16,329 nucleotides of DNA from Nanobdellota archaeon (GTDB taxonomy: Archaea > Nanobdellota > Nanobdellia > Woesearchaeales > GW2011-AR15). Positions 1-6,579 of this stretch are shown here, one piece after another. Numbering within the stretch: position 1 is the first letter of the stretch; every line of letters starts with the position of its first letter. Below the pieces are notes generated by a model. That model was given only the letters and a program-made list of their open reading frames with translations. It made no database searches and was not told where the DNA came from. The position numbers were made by a program, and so were the translations under genes. The stretch is taken from positions 1-16,329 of the forward strand of contig JAHIYL010000304.1 in assembly GCA_018815145.1 (NCBI GenBank). Direction: 5' to 3'.

Positions 1-20
1 AATAATATTACATATATATC

Positions 21-2279
21 ATGGCTGGACCAGAACCAAAAGAAGGTGATAGTAATTCTTATGATAGTTTCTACAAGGGTTACAAGAAAAAAATACAGGA
101 TGAATTTGGTGAACAAGACCAATCCCCTAAACTAGATTCAGGCATGATCTCCAATGAATATCTTGATTTTAAGGAACAATATATGCCTTCTCATTTTTCA
201 ATCTATGAAAAGGCATGCAATCTGTCTGAAAAGATACTGAAACTTACACCGGATCCAAAAAAAGCGCAGGAAATCAAGGATTCAACTGATATCTGCCATC
301 TGAATGTCACTCCGACAGGAGTTGTAAGTTTCTCAATACTTTTTCCGATGCTGTTCTTTCTTACAGGATTCATTCTTTCGATGGTCATAAGTGTATTTTC
401 AGGTGGAATAAATACTTTTTTTGTTGGCTTTTTTTTGATAAGTGCAGTAATCATGATTTTTCCTCTGACTAATCTTCCTTTTATACTTTCAAACAGCTGG
501 AGGCTTAAGACAAGCAACCAGATGGTTCTTTGCATATTTTATGTTGTATCATATATGAGGCACACCTCAAATTTTGAGATGGCTGTAAAATTCACATCAG
601 ATCACCTTGAACCACCTCTATCCCTTGATCTAAAAAAGGTTTTATGGAATGTAGAGACTGAACATTTTGAATCGATCAAAGAGTCTTTTGACGCATATCT
701 TTTGAGTTGGAGAAAATGGAATAATGAATTCGTTGAAGCAATACATATCGTCGAGAGCTCTCTCTACGAGCCAACTGAAGAAAGACGTGTTGAGATGCTT
801 GAAAAAGCTCTATCACTAATCTTAGAAGAAACATATGAAAAGATGCTTCATTTTGCGCAGGAACTGAAGAGCCCCATAACAATGCTCCATATGCTGGGAA
901 TAATCCTTCCTATACTTGGTCTCGTTCTCCTTCCTTTGGTAGTTAGCTTTATGGAAGGGATAGAATGGTATCACATAGCTATGATGTATAATGTTGCCCT
1001 GCCCATCGGCGTGTTTTATATGGGAAAGATGATTCTTTCAAAAAGACCTACCGGATATGGTGAGACGAATCTTACTGATAAAAACCCTAAATTAAAGAAA
1101 TTCAAAAATATCATTCTTAATGCTGGTAAAAAAGAGATTATTTTATCACCCTTAATTGTCTGCATAGTATTGTCCTCTATTTTGTTTTTGATAGGTATTT
1201 CTCCAATTCTGATCCACGCATTTGACTCAAGTGAAGAAAATGCATTTGATGTGATAATAACAAAAGGCGATAAATTAGAAGTTATCAACACATTCTACCA
1301 AGCACGCGCCACCAAATTTGCCTTGTTAGGATATAAGCACAGCAAGTATTCAAATGAAAAAATAATCGGTCCATTCGGTATTGGTGCTTCAATTCTAAGT
1401 CTTTTTGTAACTCTGGCATTTGGCCTTGGAATAGGTATATATTACAAATTTACAACAAAATACTTAATAGTAATCAGAGACAAAACCAAAGAGCTGGAAG
1501 CAGAATTTGCCGCTGCCCTTTTTCAACTTGGAAACAGGATTGGTGATGGGCTTCCTGCTGAACTAGCCTTCAGCAAAGTAGCCGGCCTAATGGCAGACAC
1601 ACCTTCAGGAAAGTTTTTTCAGGTTGTGAGCGACAACATCACAAATATGGGCTTTGGAATTGATAAGGCAATCTTTGATCCACAAGAAGGTGCACTCACA
1701 CAATATCCTTCACAGCTCATAGAAAGTTCAATGAAAATTTTTGTTGAATCCGCAAAAAAAGGACCTAAAATTGCCTCGCAGGCTCTTATTAACATATCCC
1801 TGTATATTCGAGAAATACATAAGGTTGATGAAAGGTTAAAGGATCTTATGGCAGAGATAATTTCCAGCATGAAGACACAGATCGGTTTTCTGACGCCAGC
1901 AATATCCGGGATTGTCATTGGAATAACATCTATGCTCACAAGTATACTCAATACGTTAAGTCAGAATATAACTCAAATGACAAGTGGAGAAGACGGGGGA
2001 GTTTCCATGGGAGGAGCGGGCGCTCTTATGGATATGTTTGGCGACGGCATCCCAACATTTTATTTTCAGATAATTGTAGGACTTTATGTAGTTCAGATAA
2101 TTTATATTCTCACAGGTCTTGTCAGTTCCATCCAAAACGGTGTTGATGATTTGGCTGAAAAGAACATGCTTGCAACAACAGTCACAAATGGAACAATGAT
2201 GTATGCTGCAATCTCTTTAGTAATCATGTTGATATTTAATTCTATAGCTGCAATGGTACTTGGCGGTTTCAGTCTTTGA
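21..2279 (+). CDS. ArlJ/FlaJ-TadC-like type II secretion F-domain membrane protein
   Basis: Likely the polytopic platform protein of an archaellum or type IV pilus-like machine; in this family it sits in the cytoplasmic membrane and works with an ArlI/TadA-type ATPase. The 752 residues show an acidic, soluble N-terminus (1-95); hydrophobic segments near 101-125, 131-155, 288-310, 318-338, 374-398, 453-476, 622-645, 680-703 and 727-750; and two cytoplasmic helical regions (about 160-285 and 480-618). The second has the T2SSF pattern LFQLGNRIGDGLPAELAF, with Gly at 504 and 508. That double F-domain layout is typical of ArlJ. It is longer than the usual 550-600 residues, through the N-terminal extension and a loop near 400-450. 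An in-frame TAA at positions 3-5 makes the ATG at 21 the first start; no ribosome binding site is visible. Any partner ATPase gene lies outside the window, so archaellum versus other pilus cannot be decided. Confidence 0.85.
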   Translation: MAGPEPKEGDSNSYDSFYKGYKKKIQDEFGEQDQSPKLDSGMISNEYLDFKEQYMPSHFSIYEKACNLSEKILKLTPDPKKAQEIKDSTDICHLNVTPTGVVSFSILFPMLFFLTGFILSMVISVFSGGINTFFVGFFLISAVIMIFPLTNLPFILSNSWRLKTSNQMVLCIFYVVSYMRHTSNFEMAVKFTSDHLEPPLSLDLKKVLWNVETEHFESIKESFDAYLLSWRKWNNEFVEAIHIVESSLYEPTEERRVEMLEKALSLILEETYEKMLHFAQELKSPITMLHMLGIILPILGLVLLPLVVSFMEGIEWYHIAMMYNVALPIGVFYMGKMILSKRPTGYGETNLTDKNPKLKKFKNIILNAGKKEIILSPLIVCIVLSSILFLIGISPILIHAFDSSEENAFDVIITKGDKLEVINTFYQARATKFALLGYKHSKYSNEKIIGPFGIGASILSLFVTLAFGLGIGIYYKFTTKYLIVIRDKTKELEAEFAAALFQLGNRIGDGLPAELAFSKVAGLMADTPSGKFFQVVSDNITNMGFGIDKAIFDPQEGALTQYPSQLIESSMKIFVESAKKGPKIASQALINISLYIREIHKVDERLKDLMAEIISSMKTQIGFLTPAISGIVIGITSMLTSILNTLSQNITQMTSGEDGGVSMGGAGALMDMFGDGIPTFYFQIIVGLYVVQIIYILTGLVSSIQNGVDDLAEKNMLATTVTNGTMMYAAISLVIMLIFNSIAAMVLGGFSL

Positions 2280-2298
2280 TATTGAGTAATTTACGTTC

Positions 2299-2314
2299 TA
2301 ATAAATCTTTATTA
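2299..2314. repeat. 16-bp AT palindrome in the intergenic gap
   Basis: Two 7-base arms (TAATAAA and TTTATTA) separated by TC form a perfect inverted repeat 20 bases after the stop of the ArlJ-like gene. As RNA it would be a weak hairpin of at most six A-U pairs. It could be a terminator element or a protein-binding palindrome, but in sequence this AT-rich it may be chance. Confidence 0.3.
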
Positions 2315-2346
2315 TGCACTGGTCACTGGACATATGCTCGCCAAAC

Positions 2347-2354
2347 TTATATAT
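2347..2354 (+). promoter_or_regulatory. TATA-type promoter for the LAGLIDADG-like ORF
   Basis: TTATATAT is centred about 50 bp before the GTG start at 2400. At the usual archaeal TATA-to-start distance of about 25 bp, transcription would begin near 2375. That leaves a leader of about 25 nt containing GGTGAT (2388-2393). Confidence 0.5.
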
Positions 2355-2399
2355 GAAATCACCCAATCGTTTAGTAGTTAAAGCAATGGTGATTTATCT

Positions 2400-2705
2400 G
2401 TGAAATTTGACTTATCTCGTGTTGAGTACAGTGCATATGATCAAAATATCTATGTTTTTGATGAAAAAAATTATGATAAGAGAACAAAAAATACAAACTT
2501 TGAGCACAGACTAAGATTAAGTGGACGAAATAACCTTAGTCATTGGATGAAATTAATTGGATTTAGGAATAAAAGACAGCTAAACAAACATAAGGAATAT
2601 TTGAATTCAGGTACAACTGATAAAAAAATTGGTAGACCTTCAAAGAAATTGAAAACAATGGGACGGCTGGAATTTGAATCCAGGACACCTACGTCTTCAG
2701 CGTAG
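2400..2705 (+). CDS. Truncated LAGLIDADG-endonuclease-like protein overlapping tRNA-Phe antisense
   Basis: The 101 residues contain a central segment (about 35-70) reading FEHRLRLSGRNNLSHWMKL, then IGFRNKRQLNKHKEYL. This fits the C-terminal part of many archaeal LAGLIDADG homing endonucleases (pattern R-[LI]-R-[LI]-[SN], later IGF-x-N-x-x-x-x-x-K). The N-terminal 34 residues carry no LAGLIDADG helix, so this is a remnant or derived protein, probably not an active nuclease. Expression support is good: TATA box at 2347-2354 and GGTGAT at 2388-2393, six bases before GTG; an in-frame TAA just upstream excludes a longer form. The last 16 codons (2659-2705) are antisense to the 3' half of tRNA-Phe and give the tail GRLEFESRTPTSSA. 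The family call rests on pattern recognition only; the ORF could also be a decaying pseudogene. Confidence 0.5.
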   Translation: MKFDLSRVEYSAYDQNIYVFDEKNYDKRTKNTNFEHRLRLSGRNNLSHWMKLIGFRNKRQLNKHKEYLNSGTTDKKIGRPSKKLKTMGRLEFESRTPTSSA

Positions 2706-2766
2706 TGCTCTTTCCTGCTCAATTTTATTTGATATCTAATTGAGTCCCAGGCTGAGCTACCGTCCC
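2659..2766 (-). tRNA. tRNA-Phe(GAA) with a D-loop intron
   Basis: Reading the minus strand from 2766, all arms fold. The acceptor stem is GGGACGG/CCGTCCC with discriminator A at 2659. The D-stem is GCTC/GAGC. The anticodon stem CTACG/CGTAG has loop CTGAAGA, giving anticodon GAA at 2698-2696. The variable loop is GTGTC. The T-stem is CTGGA/TCCAG with loop TTCAAAT. These parts assemble only after removal of 34 bases (2745-2712) from the D-loop; the joined D-arm then reads GCTCAGCCTGGGAGAGC, a standard archaeal Phe D-arm. The mature length is 74 nt without CCA, which is not encoded. A TATA box lies at 2794-2802. Its 3' half overlaps the end of a convergent protein gene. Identity as Phe follows from the GAA anticodon. 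Confidence 0.93.
2712..2745 (-). other. 34-nt tRNA intron with bulge-helix-bulge splice sites
   Basis: The intron lies between tRNA positions 20 and 21. CCTG (exon) pairs with CAGG (intron 3' part) as a 4-bp central helix. It is flanked by 3-nt bulges GG|A and AA|A, each cut after its second base, the canonical geometry for archaeal splicing endonuclease. The intron also forms a 7-bp hairpin, CTCAATT/AATTGAG, with a 13-nt loop. On the exon side, A14 and G15 separate the D-stem from the central helix, so this is a relaxed rather than fully canonical motif. The position is non-canonical; the usual site is 37/38. Confidence 0.88.
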
Positions 2767-2793
2767 GCACTATTTTCAAAAGAAGTTTAAGAG

Positions 2794-2802
2794 TATATAT
2801 AT
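2794..2802 (-). promoter_or_regulatory. TATA-type promoter of tRNA-Phe
   Basis: The TATATATAT tract on the minus strand is centred about 32 bp upstream of the first tRNA base (2766). This fits an archaeal RNA polymerase promoter giving a 5' leader of a few bases. Confidence 0.55.
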
Positions 2803-2883
2803 TGTTTTTGGTTTTAAATCGTGTTTGTCCTCTAATTAAATTGATAAAATCAAATCTTTAATCCCCTTTCTTCAATAAAAGCA

Positions 2884-2891
2884 TTTAAATA
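2884..2891 (+). promoter_or_regulatory. TATA-type promoter of the IMPDH-like gene
   Basis: TTTAAATA is centred about 36 bp before the ATG at 2924. The predicted transcript start near 2912 leaves a very short leader holding the GAGGTG ribosome binding site (2912-2917). Confidence 0.55.
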
Positions 2892-2923
2892 CTCAAATTG
2901 AATATCCAATTGAGGTGCATTTC

Positions 2924-4318
2924 ATGACTACAGAAGATAAAAGGATAAACAGGATAATCAATAATATAAAAACAGATGATATGAAAAGGCTTGGGTTTAT
3001 TTCTCCTGTTTTTTCAGATTTTTGGATGCTGGGACCATCCGCAAAATTAAAAGCCAGGGCTAAAGGAGGGTTCAAGCTTGGTCACCTTGTCCATTATGCT
3101 CGGGAGAGGGATCAGATGTATCTCGAACCCGAAGATATTACCGGTGCTCCGTACAGGGCTGCAAAACACAGGAGCGACTGCTCAACTGAAATAGATTTTT
3201 GCGGAAAACTGATACTTCCGTTTCCCATCTTTTCTGCAAATATGGAATGTGCAACAGATTCAGAGATGGCAATAAACCTTGCCCTTATGGGCGGGATTGG
3301 TGTCATCCATCAATTCCAAACACCTGATGAGCAAAGAAAAGAAATTGAAACTGTAAAATCTATCAGTTTGAATAAAAGCAAAAAAGAGATCAAAAAAATT
3401 ATTGAAAACAACCAAAAAGCAATAGATCAAAATCTTCGCAGACGAATAAATATGAGTAATAACAATAGGGTCATTATTGATGAACGAGAATATGAACCCG
3501 CTGCAGATAAAAATAATTGCCTTGTTGTTGCTGGATCAACAGGTATCAAGAATCCGGATTTTTCAGAGAGGATTGACGCAATAATAAAAGGTGGAACAGA
3601 CATGGTTGTGCTTGACACTGCACACGGACATTCTGGGTCTATGATTGAAGCAATAAATGAAGCAAAAGAAGTCATCATGAACCTTAAGGATAACTATCCA
3701 AACATCCTTGTCCTGGCTGGCAATGTAATCACTGCAAAAGGAGCTTATGAACTGCTTGAAGCTGGAGCAGACGGCATAAAAGCAGGTGTCGGTCCGGGAT
3801 TCAATTGCATAACAAGAAAGGTGACAGGGTTTGGTATACCGATGATTTCTGGTCTTTATGAAATATCTCTGGTAGCTAAGTATTTTGAAAAAAAACACAA
3901 CAGAAGAGTCTTTGTGGTTGCTGACGGCGGAGTGAGCGAACCTGGAACAGCATTAAAGTATTTTGCCACAGGTGTACAGGGAATAATGATTGGAACCTAT
4001 CTTGCACAGACCTCTGCCAGCCCTTCATACAAGACCACATTCAATAAGAAAAAATGCACAATAAAGACATATGGCAGTGCAAGCGACAGGGCAAAACAGC
4101 ATCAGAAAAGGCCTTTATGGGACACCCCCGAGGGGATTGAGCGTGAAGTTCCTTTTATAGGTTCTACAATCCTGGAGATTGCCCGACTAATTACAGGATG
4201 CCAGTCAGGCCTTTCTTATTCTGGGACAAACCCTGAAGGTTATACTGACTTTGCGACACATGCCAGATATTCCAGGTGGGTGAAAGTGTCTTCACAGTTC
4301 TCCAGAGGCGGGAATTAG
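2924..4318 (+). CDS. IMP dehydrogenase/GMP reductase family enzyme without CBS domains
   Basis: A TIM-barrel nucleotide oxidoreductase, 464 residues. Family landmarks in order: FSANMECATDSEMA (103-116, matching the IMPDH SAAMDTVTE region); GGIGVIHQ (123-130); DTAHGHS (231-237, the IMPDH cofactor motif); AGNVITAKGAYELLEAGADG (265-284); the catalytic loop GVGPGFNCITR (288-298) with candidate nucleophile Cys295; VADGGVSEPG (332-341, phosphate-binding strand); IGTYLAQ (356-362); and EGIEREVPF (403-411) in the flap region. Where most IMPDHs carry two CBS domains, there is only a short lysine-rich helical stretch (about 140-195), so CBS-type nucleotide control is absent. The usual GSICTTR loop reads GFNCITR. 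The motifs favour IMPDH over GMP reductase, but the exact substrate is uncertain. GAGGTG at 2912-2917 sets the ATG at 2924; a GTG at 2915 lies inside that site and is not the start. A T7 run follows the stop. Confidence 0.8.
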   Translation: MTTEDKRINRIINNIKTDDMKRLGFISPVFSDFWMLGPSAKLKARAKGGFKLGHLVHYARERDQMYLEPEDITGAPYRAAKHRSDCSTEIDFCGKLILPFPIFSANMECATDSEMAINLALMGGIGVIHQFQTPDEQRKEIETVKSISLNKSKKEIKKIIENNQKAIDQNLRRRINMSNNNRVIIDEREYEPAADKNNCLVVAGSTGIKNPDFSERIDAIIKGGTDMVVLDTAHGHSGSMIEAINEAKEVIMNLKDNYPNILVLAGNVITAKGAYELLEAGADGIKAGVGPGFNCITRKVTGFGIPMISGLYEISLVAKYFEKKHNRRVFVVADGGVSEPGTALKYFATGVQGIMIGTYLAQTSASPSYKTTFNKKKCTIKTYGSASDRAKQHQKRPLWDTPEGIEREVPFIGSTILEIARLITGCQSGLSYSGTNPEGYTDFATHARYSRWVKVSSQFSRGGN

Positions 4319-4325
4319 TTTTTTT
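4319..4325 (+). terminator. T-run terminator after the IMPDH-like gene
   Basis: Seven consecutive T bases start directly after the TAG stop. Short U-tracts without a hairpin are typical archaeal termination signals, and the next gene has its own promoter. Confidence 0.5.
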
Positions 4326-4359
4326 CAACCTATTGGTTTAAATATTATAAACAAAACCA

Positions 4360-4367
4360 TTATATAT
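4360..4367 (+). promoter_or_regulatory. TATA-type promoter of the PLP enzyme gene
   Basis: TTATATAT is centred about 25 bp before the ATG at 4389. No ribosome binding site is visible, so the transcript is probably leaderless. Confidence 0.55.
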
Positions 4368-4388
4368 TAGTTATTTAAAAGTAGCTAC

Positions 4389-5576
4389 ATGTCAGATTTT
4401 AATGGTATAGATGTGCCTTTTGAAAAAGAAAAAATTGTAACATATTTAAGAGAAAATTATTTTCAAAAAGGGAAGATCACTAAGTCTGCTGACTTTGAAG
4501 AGATTCTTTCCCACGTATTGACTGGATATCAGGACCATAAGAGCGATATAGAAAAAATTCTTAATGCTGCCGATGTACCTGAGATGATCTCTCTTAACAA
4601 CCACCATTCACCTGATAACAGCATAGAAACAAAGATACTTGACCTGACAGGAGTTGACGGATCATTCAAGTTCTACGAAGCACTCGGTTTGATTGCTCTG
4701 AAAGCAGAGATGGGGGAAGAAGCACTCAAAAATCTTGGAGCTATCGCGAGCACTGGCAACAAGGCGTATTCCACGCTGCTGATGTTGAGAAGGCTCGGTG
4801 TTGATCCAAAGGATTTGCCATTTGTCTATATTGCAGATCTTCCTGAGACAGAATGCAAGATAAGACTTCTTAAAAAGGCAGCCAGAGGCAATGTCAAAAA
4901 AATAAGGACTGTCAAAGGTGAAGGAATCAAAGACCCCTACCAGAGAGCAAAAGACTATGCTGAAAAATGGAAAGAAAATCACTCTGAAGAATATGACTTC
5001 AAAAAGGTTGACAGATTGTATAAATCCGGAAGCATGGCTGGTGTCATTGGCCTCGCACTCAAGCTATTCATAGAGAATGGTGTTCCTGACTACTATATCC
5101 AAGGCACCAGCGGAGGACTTGGTCCTATTGCATTCTATCTTGCATCTGAACTTTATGCAGAGGCAAGAAAATCCAGCGGAGATACAGATTATATTAATCC
5201 TTTACATGTGGTGCTTGCCCAGTCAGAAAACAGCATGCCCTTTGGTATGATAGGTCCAGGCATTCAGGATTATGACTCAATGGTTCATCATGCGGATGAA
5301 CACTACCAATCTGTTGGAGCAGGAATAAATCAAGTGCTTAAGACAAGGTTGCCTAGCAGGCAGTTTTTCGATTTTTTTGTCGGTCTTTACAACAAGCGAA
5401 GGATGAAAGTCTATCTGGTCTCTGACATTGAACTGGGATTTACCAGAAGACATGGTTTTGAGGATGCCTCCTGTAGTGCACTTGTTGCATATGACAAGGC
5501 TACAGATGGTTCAACAGGCAATAGATACATCAAAAATGGGACGGTCTGGATCTCTAATACTGGAAACAATCAGTAA
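4389..5576 (+). CDS. Divergent fold-type II pyridoxal-phosphate enzyme (threonine/cysteine synthase-like)
   Basis: This 395-residue protein shows the spaced landmarks of the tryptophan-synthase-beta superfamily. GVDGSFKFYEAL (88-98) carries the candidate PLP lysine Lys94. ASTGNKA (120-126) corresponds to the SSGNxx substrate loop. GTSGGLGP (239-246) is the glycine-rich phosphate-binding loop. GTVWISNTG (384-392) matches the C-terminal strand that contacts the pyridine ring in this fold. An N-terminal helical extension of about 80 residues has no features I recognise. Family members act in the cytoplasm on amino acids by beta-elimination or replacement. The loops are not close enough to threonine synthase, cysteine synthase or TrpB to choose a reaction. 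The gene has its own promoter and appears leaderless. It lies convergent, 21 bp from the next gene. Fold assignment is fairly firm; the specific function is unknown. Confidence 0.7.
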   Translation: MSDFNGIDVPFEKEKIVTYLRENYFQKGKITKSADFEEILSHVLTGYQDHKSDIEKILNAADVPEMISLNNHHSPDNSIETKILDLTGVDGSFKFYEALGLIALKAEMGEEALKNLGAIASTGNKAYSTLLMLRRLGVDPKDLPFVYIADLPETECKIRLLKKAARGNVKKIRTVKGEGIKDPYQRAKDYAEKWKENHSEEYDFKKVDRLYKSGSMAGVIGLALKLFIENGVPDYYIQGTSGGLGPIAFYLASELYAEARKSSGDTDYINPLHVVLAQSENSMPFGMIGPGIQDYDSMVHHADEHYQSVGAGINQVLKTRLPSRQFFDFFVGLYNKRRMKVYLVSDIELGFTRRHGFEDASCSALVAYDKATDGSTGNRYIKNGTVWISNTGNNQ

Positions 5577-5597
5577 ACCGTGCCTCAAGCCCCCATT

Positions 5598-5906
5598 TCA
5601 GCCCATGTTGTACTTAAGAGTCTTTTTCAGGTTCTTTGTAAGAAACTCCCTCTCTTCAGAACCATATACTCTCAGCACCATATACTTTCCTTTTGTCTCA
5701 TCTTTCCTGACAGTGTATTCTTTCACAACAACATTTGCGACAATCTCCCACTCCAGATTCACTAGATCGATAGGTATCTCTATAGGATACAATCGCTCTT
5801 CTTTTTTCAAGAATTTGTATTCTCTGCCTGGCTCAAGGTTTTTTTCATCCAGTCCCTGTTCAGGCTTCAGCTTCAATAGCCAGTTGAATTCTATCATCTG
5901 CCCCAT
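5598..5906 (-). CDS. Small DUF2584-like protein
   Basis: A soluble protein of 102 residues, charged, with no signal peptide or membrane segment. The core EERLYPIEIPIDL (36-48), followed by an alternating strand pattern (VVVKEYTVRK, KYMVLRVY), resembles what I recall of DUF2584, a small bacterial family with an RLYPIDVPI core. That match is from memory and function is unknown. It lies 20 bp after the cyclophilin stop on the same strand, so it is probably the last gene of the PHP phosphatase-cyclophilin operon. The start could be the ATG at 5906 or the in-frame ATG at 5897 (Met4), which has GGGG a few bases ahead; neither has a strong ribosome binding site. Confidence 0.6.
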   Translation of the reverse strand: MGQMIEFNWLLKLKPEQGLDEKNLEPGREYKFLKKEERLYPIEIPIDLVNLEWEIVANVVVKEYTVRKDETKGKYMVLRVYGSEEREFLTKNLKKTLKYNMG

Positions 5907-5926
5907 TTTATTTTGACTTGAAAAAT

Positions 5927-6568
5927 TTATTTTTTCACATATACTTTTTCCATTATGACCGGTTCAACAGGGACTTTTTCATAAGGTCCGACTGTCTTGG
6001 TTGGAACCATCTTTATTGCATCCACAACATCAAAACCCGATACTACTTTTCCAAAGACTGCGTATCCAAAATCCCTAAATCCATTGTCAAGAAAAGGATT
6101 ATCTTCAACATTTATAAAGAACTGGCTTGTTGCACTGTCGACATCCATTGTCCTTGCCATTGCCAGGGTATATTTCACATTCTTGAGGCCATTGTCTGCC
6201 TCATTCTTTATCGGCGCCTTTGTATCCTTCTCATTCATCTCAGGATCAAATCCTCCGCCCTGGATCATGAAGTCAGGCATGACCCTATGGAAGATTAGCC
6301 CGTTATAATATCCTTCCTCAACATAAGCCAGAAAATTTTTTACTGATATCGGTGCTTTTTCAGAGTATAACTCTGCTTCAATAGTGCCTTTGTTTGTCTC
6401 AATCACAATAATTGTATTAGTCATTTTATCACCTATATCATTGATAATCTTATTTTCACTAGTTATTGTCTTGATGAAAATAATCAATAGAATTAAAATT
6501 ATCAAAGACAATATAATTTTGTGCAGTGTACTTTTCTTAATCCTAATCTCCTTGCTCTTTTTTGTCAT
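5927..6568 (-). CDS. Cyclophilin-type peptidyl-prolyl isomerase, possibly membrane-anchored
   Basis: Catalyses cis-trans isomerisation of X-Pro bonds. The domain begins near residue 50 and contains FHRVMPDFMIQGGGFD, then IKNEADNGLKN, TLAMART and SATSQFFINVEDNPFLD. These are strikingly close to bacterial PpiB, including the active-site FHRV and FMIQGG motifs. The longest frame (213 residues, ATG at 6568) adds a basic N-terminus and a hydrophobic stretch (about 18-33) that would anchor the enzyme outside the membrane; AGGT lies upstream and the previous gene stops 11 bp away. However, an internal ATG at 6424 (Met49) has a perfect GGTGAT three bases before it and would give a 165-residue cytoplasmic enzyme, the usual PpiB length. 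Both forms may be made. The gene probably sits in an operon with the upstream PHP gene and the downstream small gene. Confidence 0.88.
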   Translation of the reverse strand: MTKKSKEIRIKKSTLHKIILSLIILILLIIFIKTITSENKIINDIGDKMTNTIIVIETNKGTIEAELYSEKAPISVKNFLAYVEEGYYNGLIFHRVMPDFMIQGGGFDPEMNEKDTKAPIKNEADNGLKNVKYTLAMARTMDVDSATSQFFINVEDNPFLDNGFRDFGYAVFGKVVSGFDVVDAIKMVPTKTVGPYEKVPVEPVIMEKVYVKK

Positions 6569-6579
6569 TATTTTTACCT

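Noticed and set aside
2315..2330. Direct repeat ACTGG-TC-ACTGG, considered as a regulatory site
   Set aside because: Five-base units occur by chance this often and nothing nearby supports a regulator.
2540..2779. 79-codon minus-strand open frame covering the tRNA and the small ORF
   Set aside because: It reads straight through the tRNA-Phe gene in sense and has no ribosome binding site; explained by the tRNA and the opposite-strand gene.
2915..2923. GTG start nine bases upstream of the IMPDH-like ATG
   Set aside because: The GTG is part of the GAGGTG ribosome binding site itself; the ATG at 2924 has the right spacing.
5428..5916. 162-codon plus-strand open frame after the PLP gene
   Set aside because: It overlaps the PLP gene end in another frame and lies antisense to the DUF2584-like gene; no promoter or ribosome binding site, and the composition is shadow-like.
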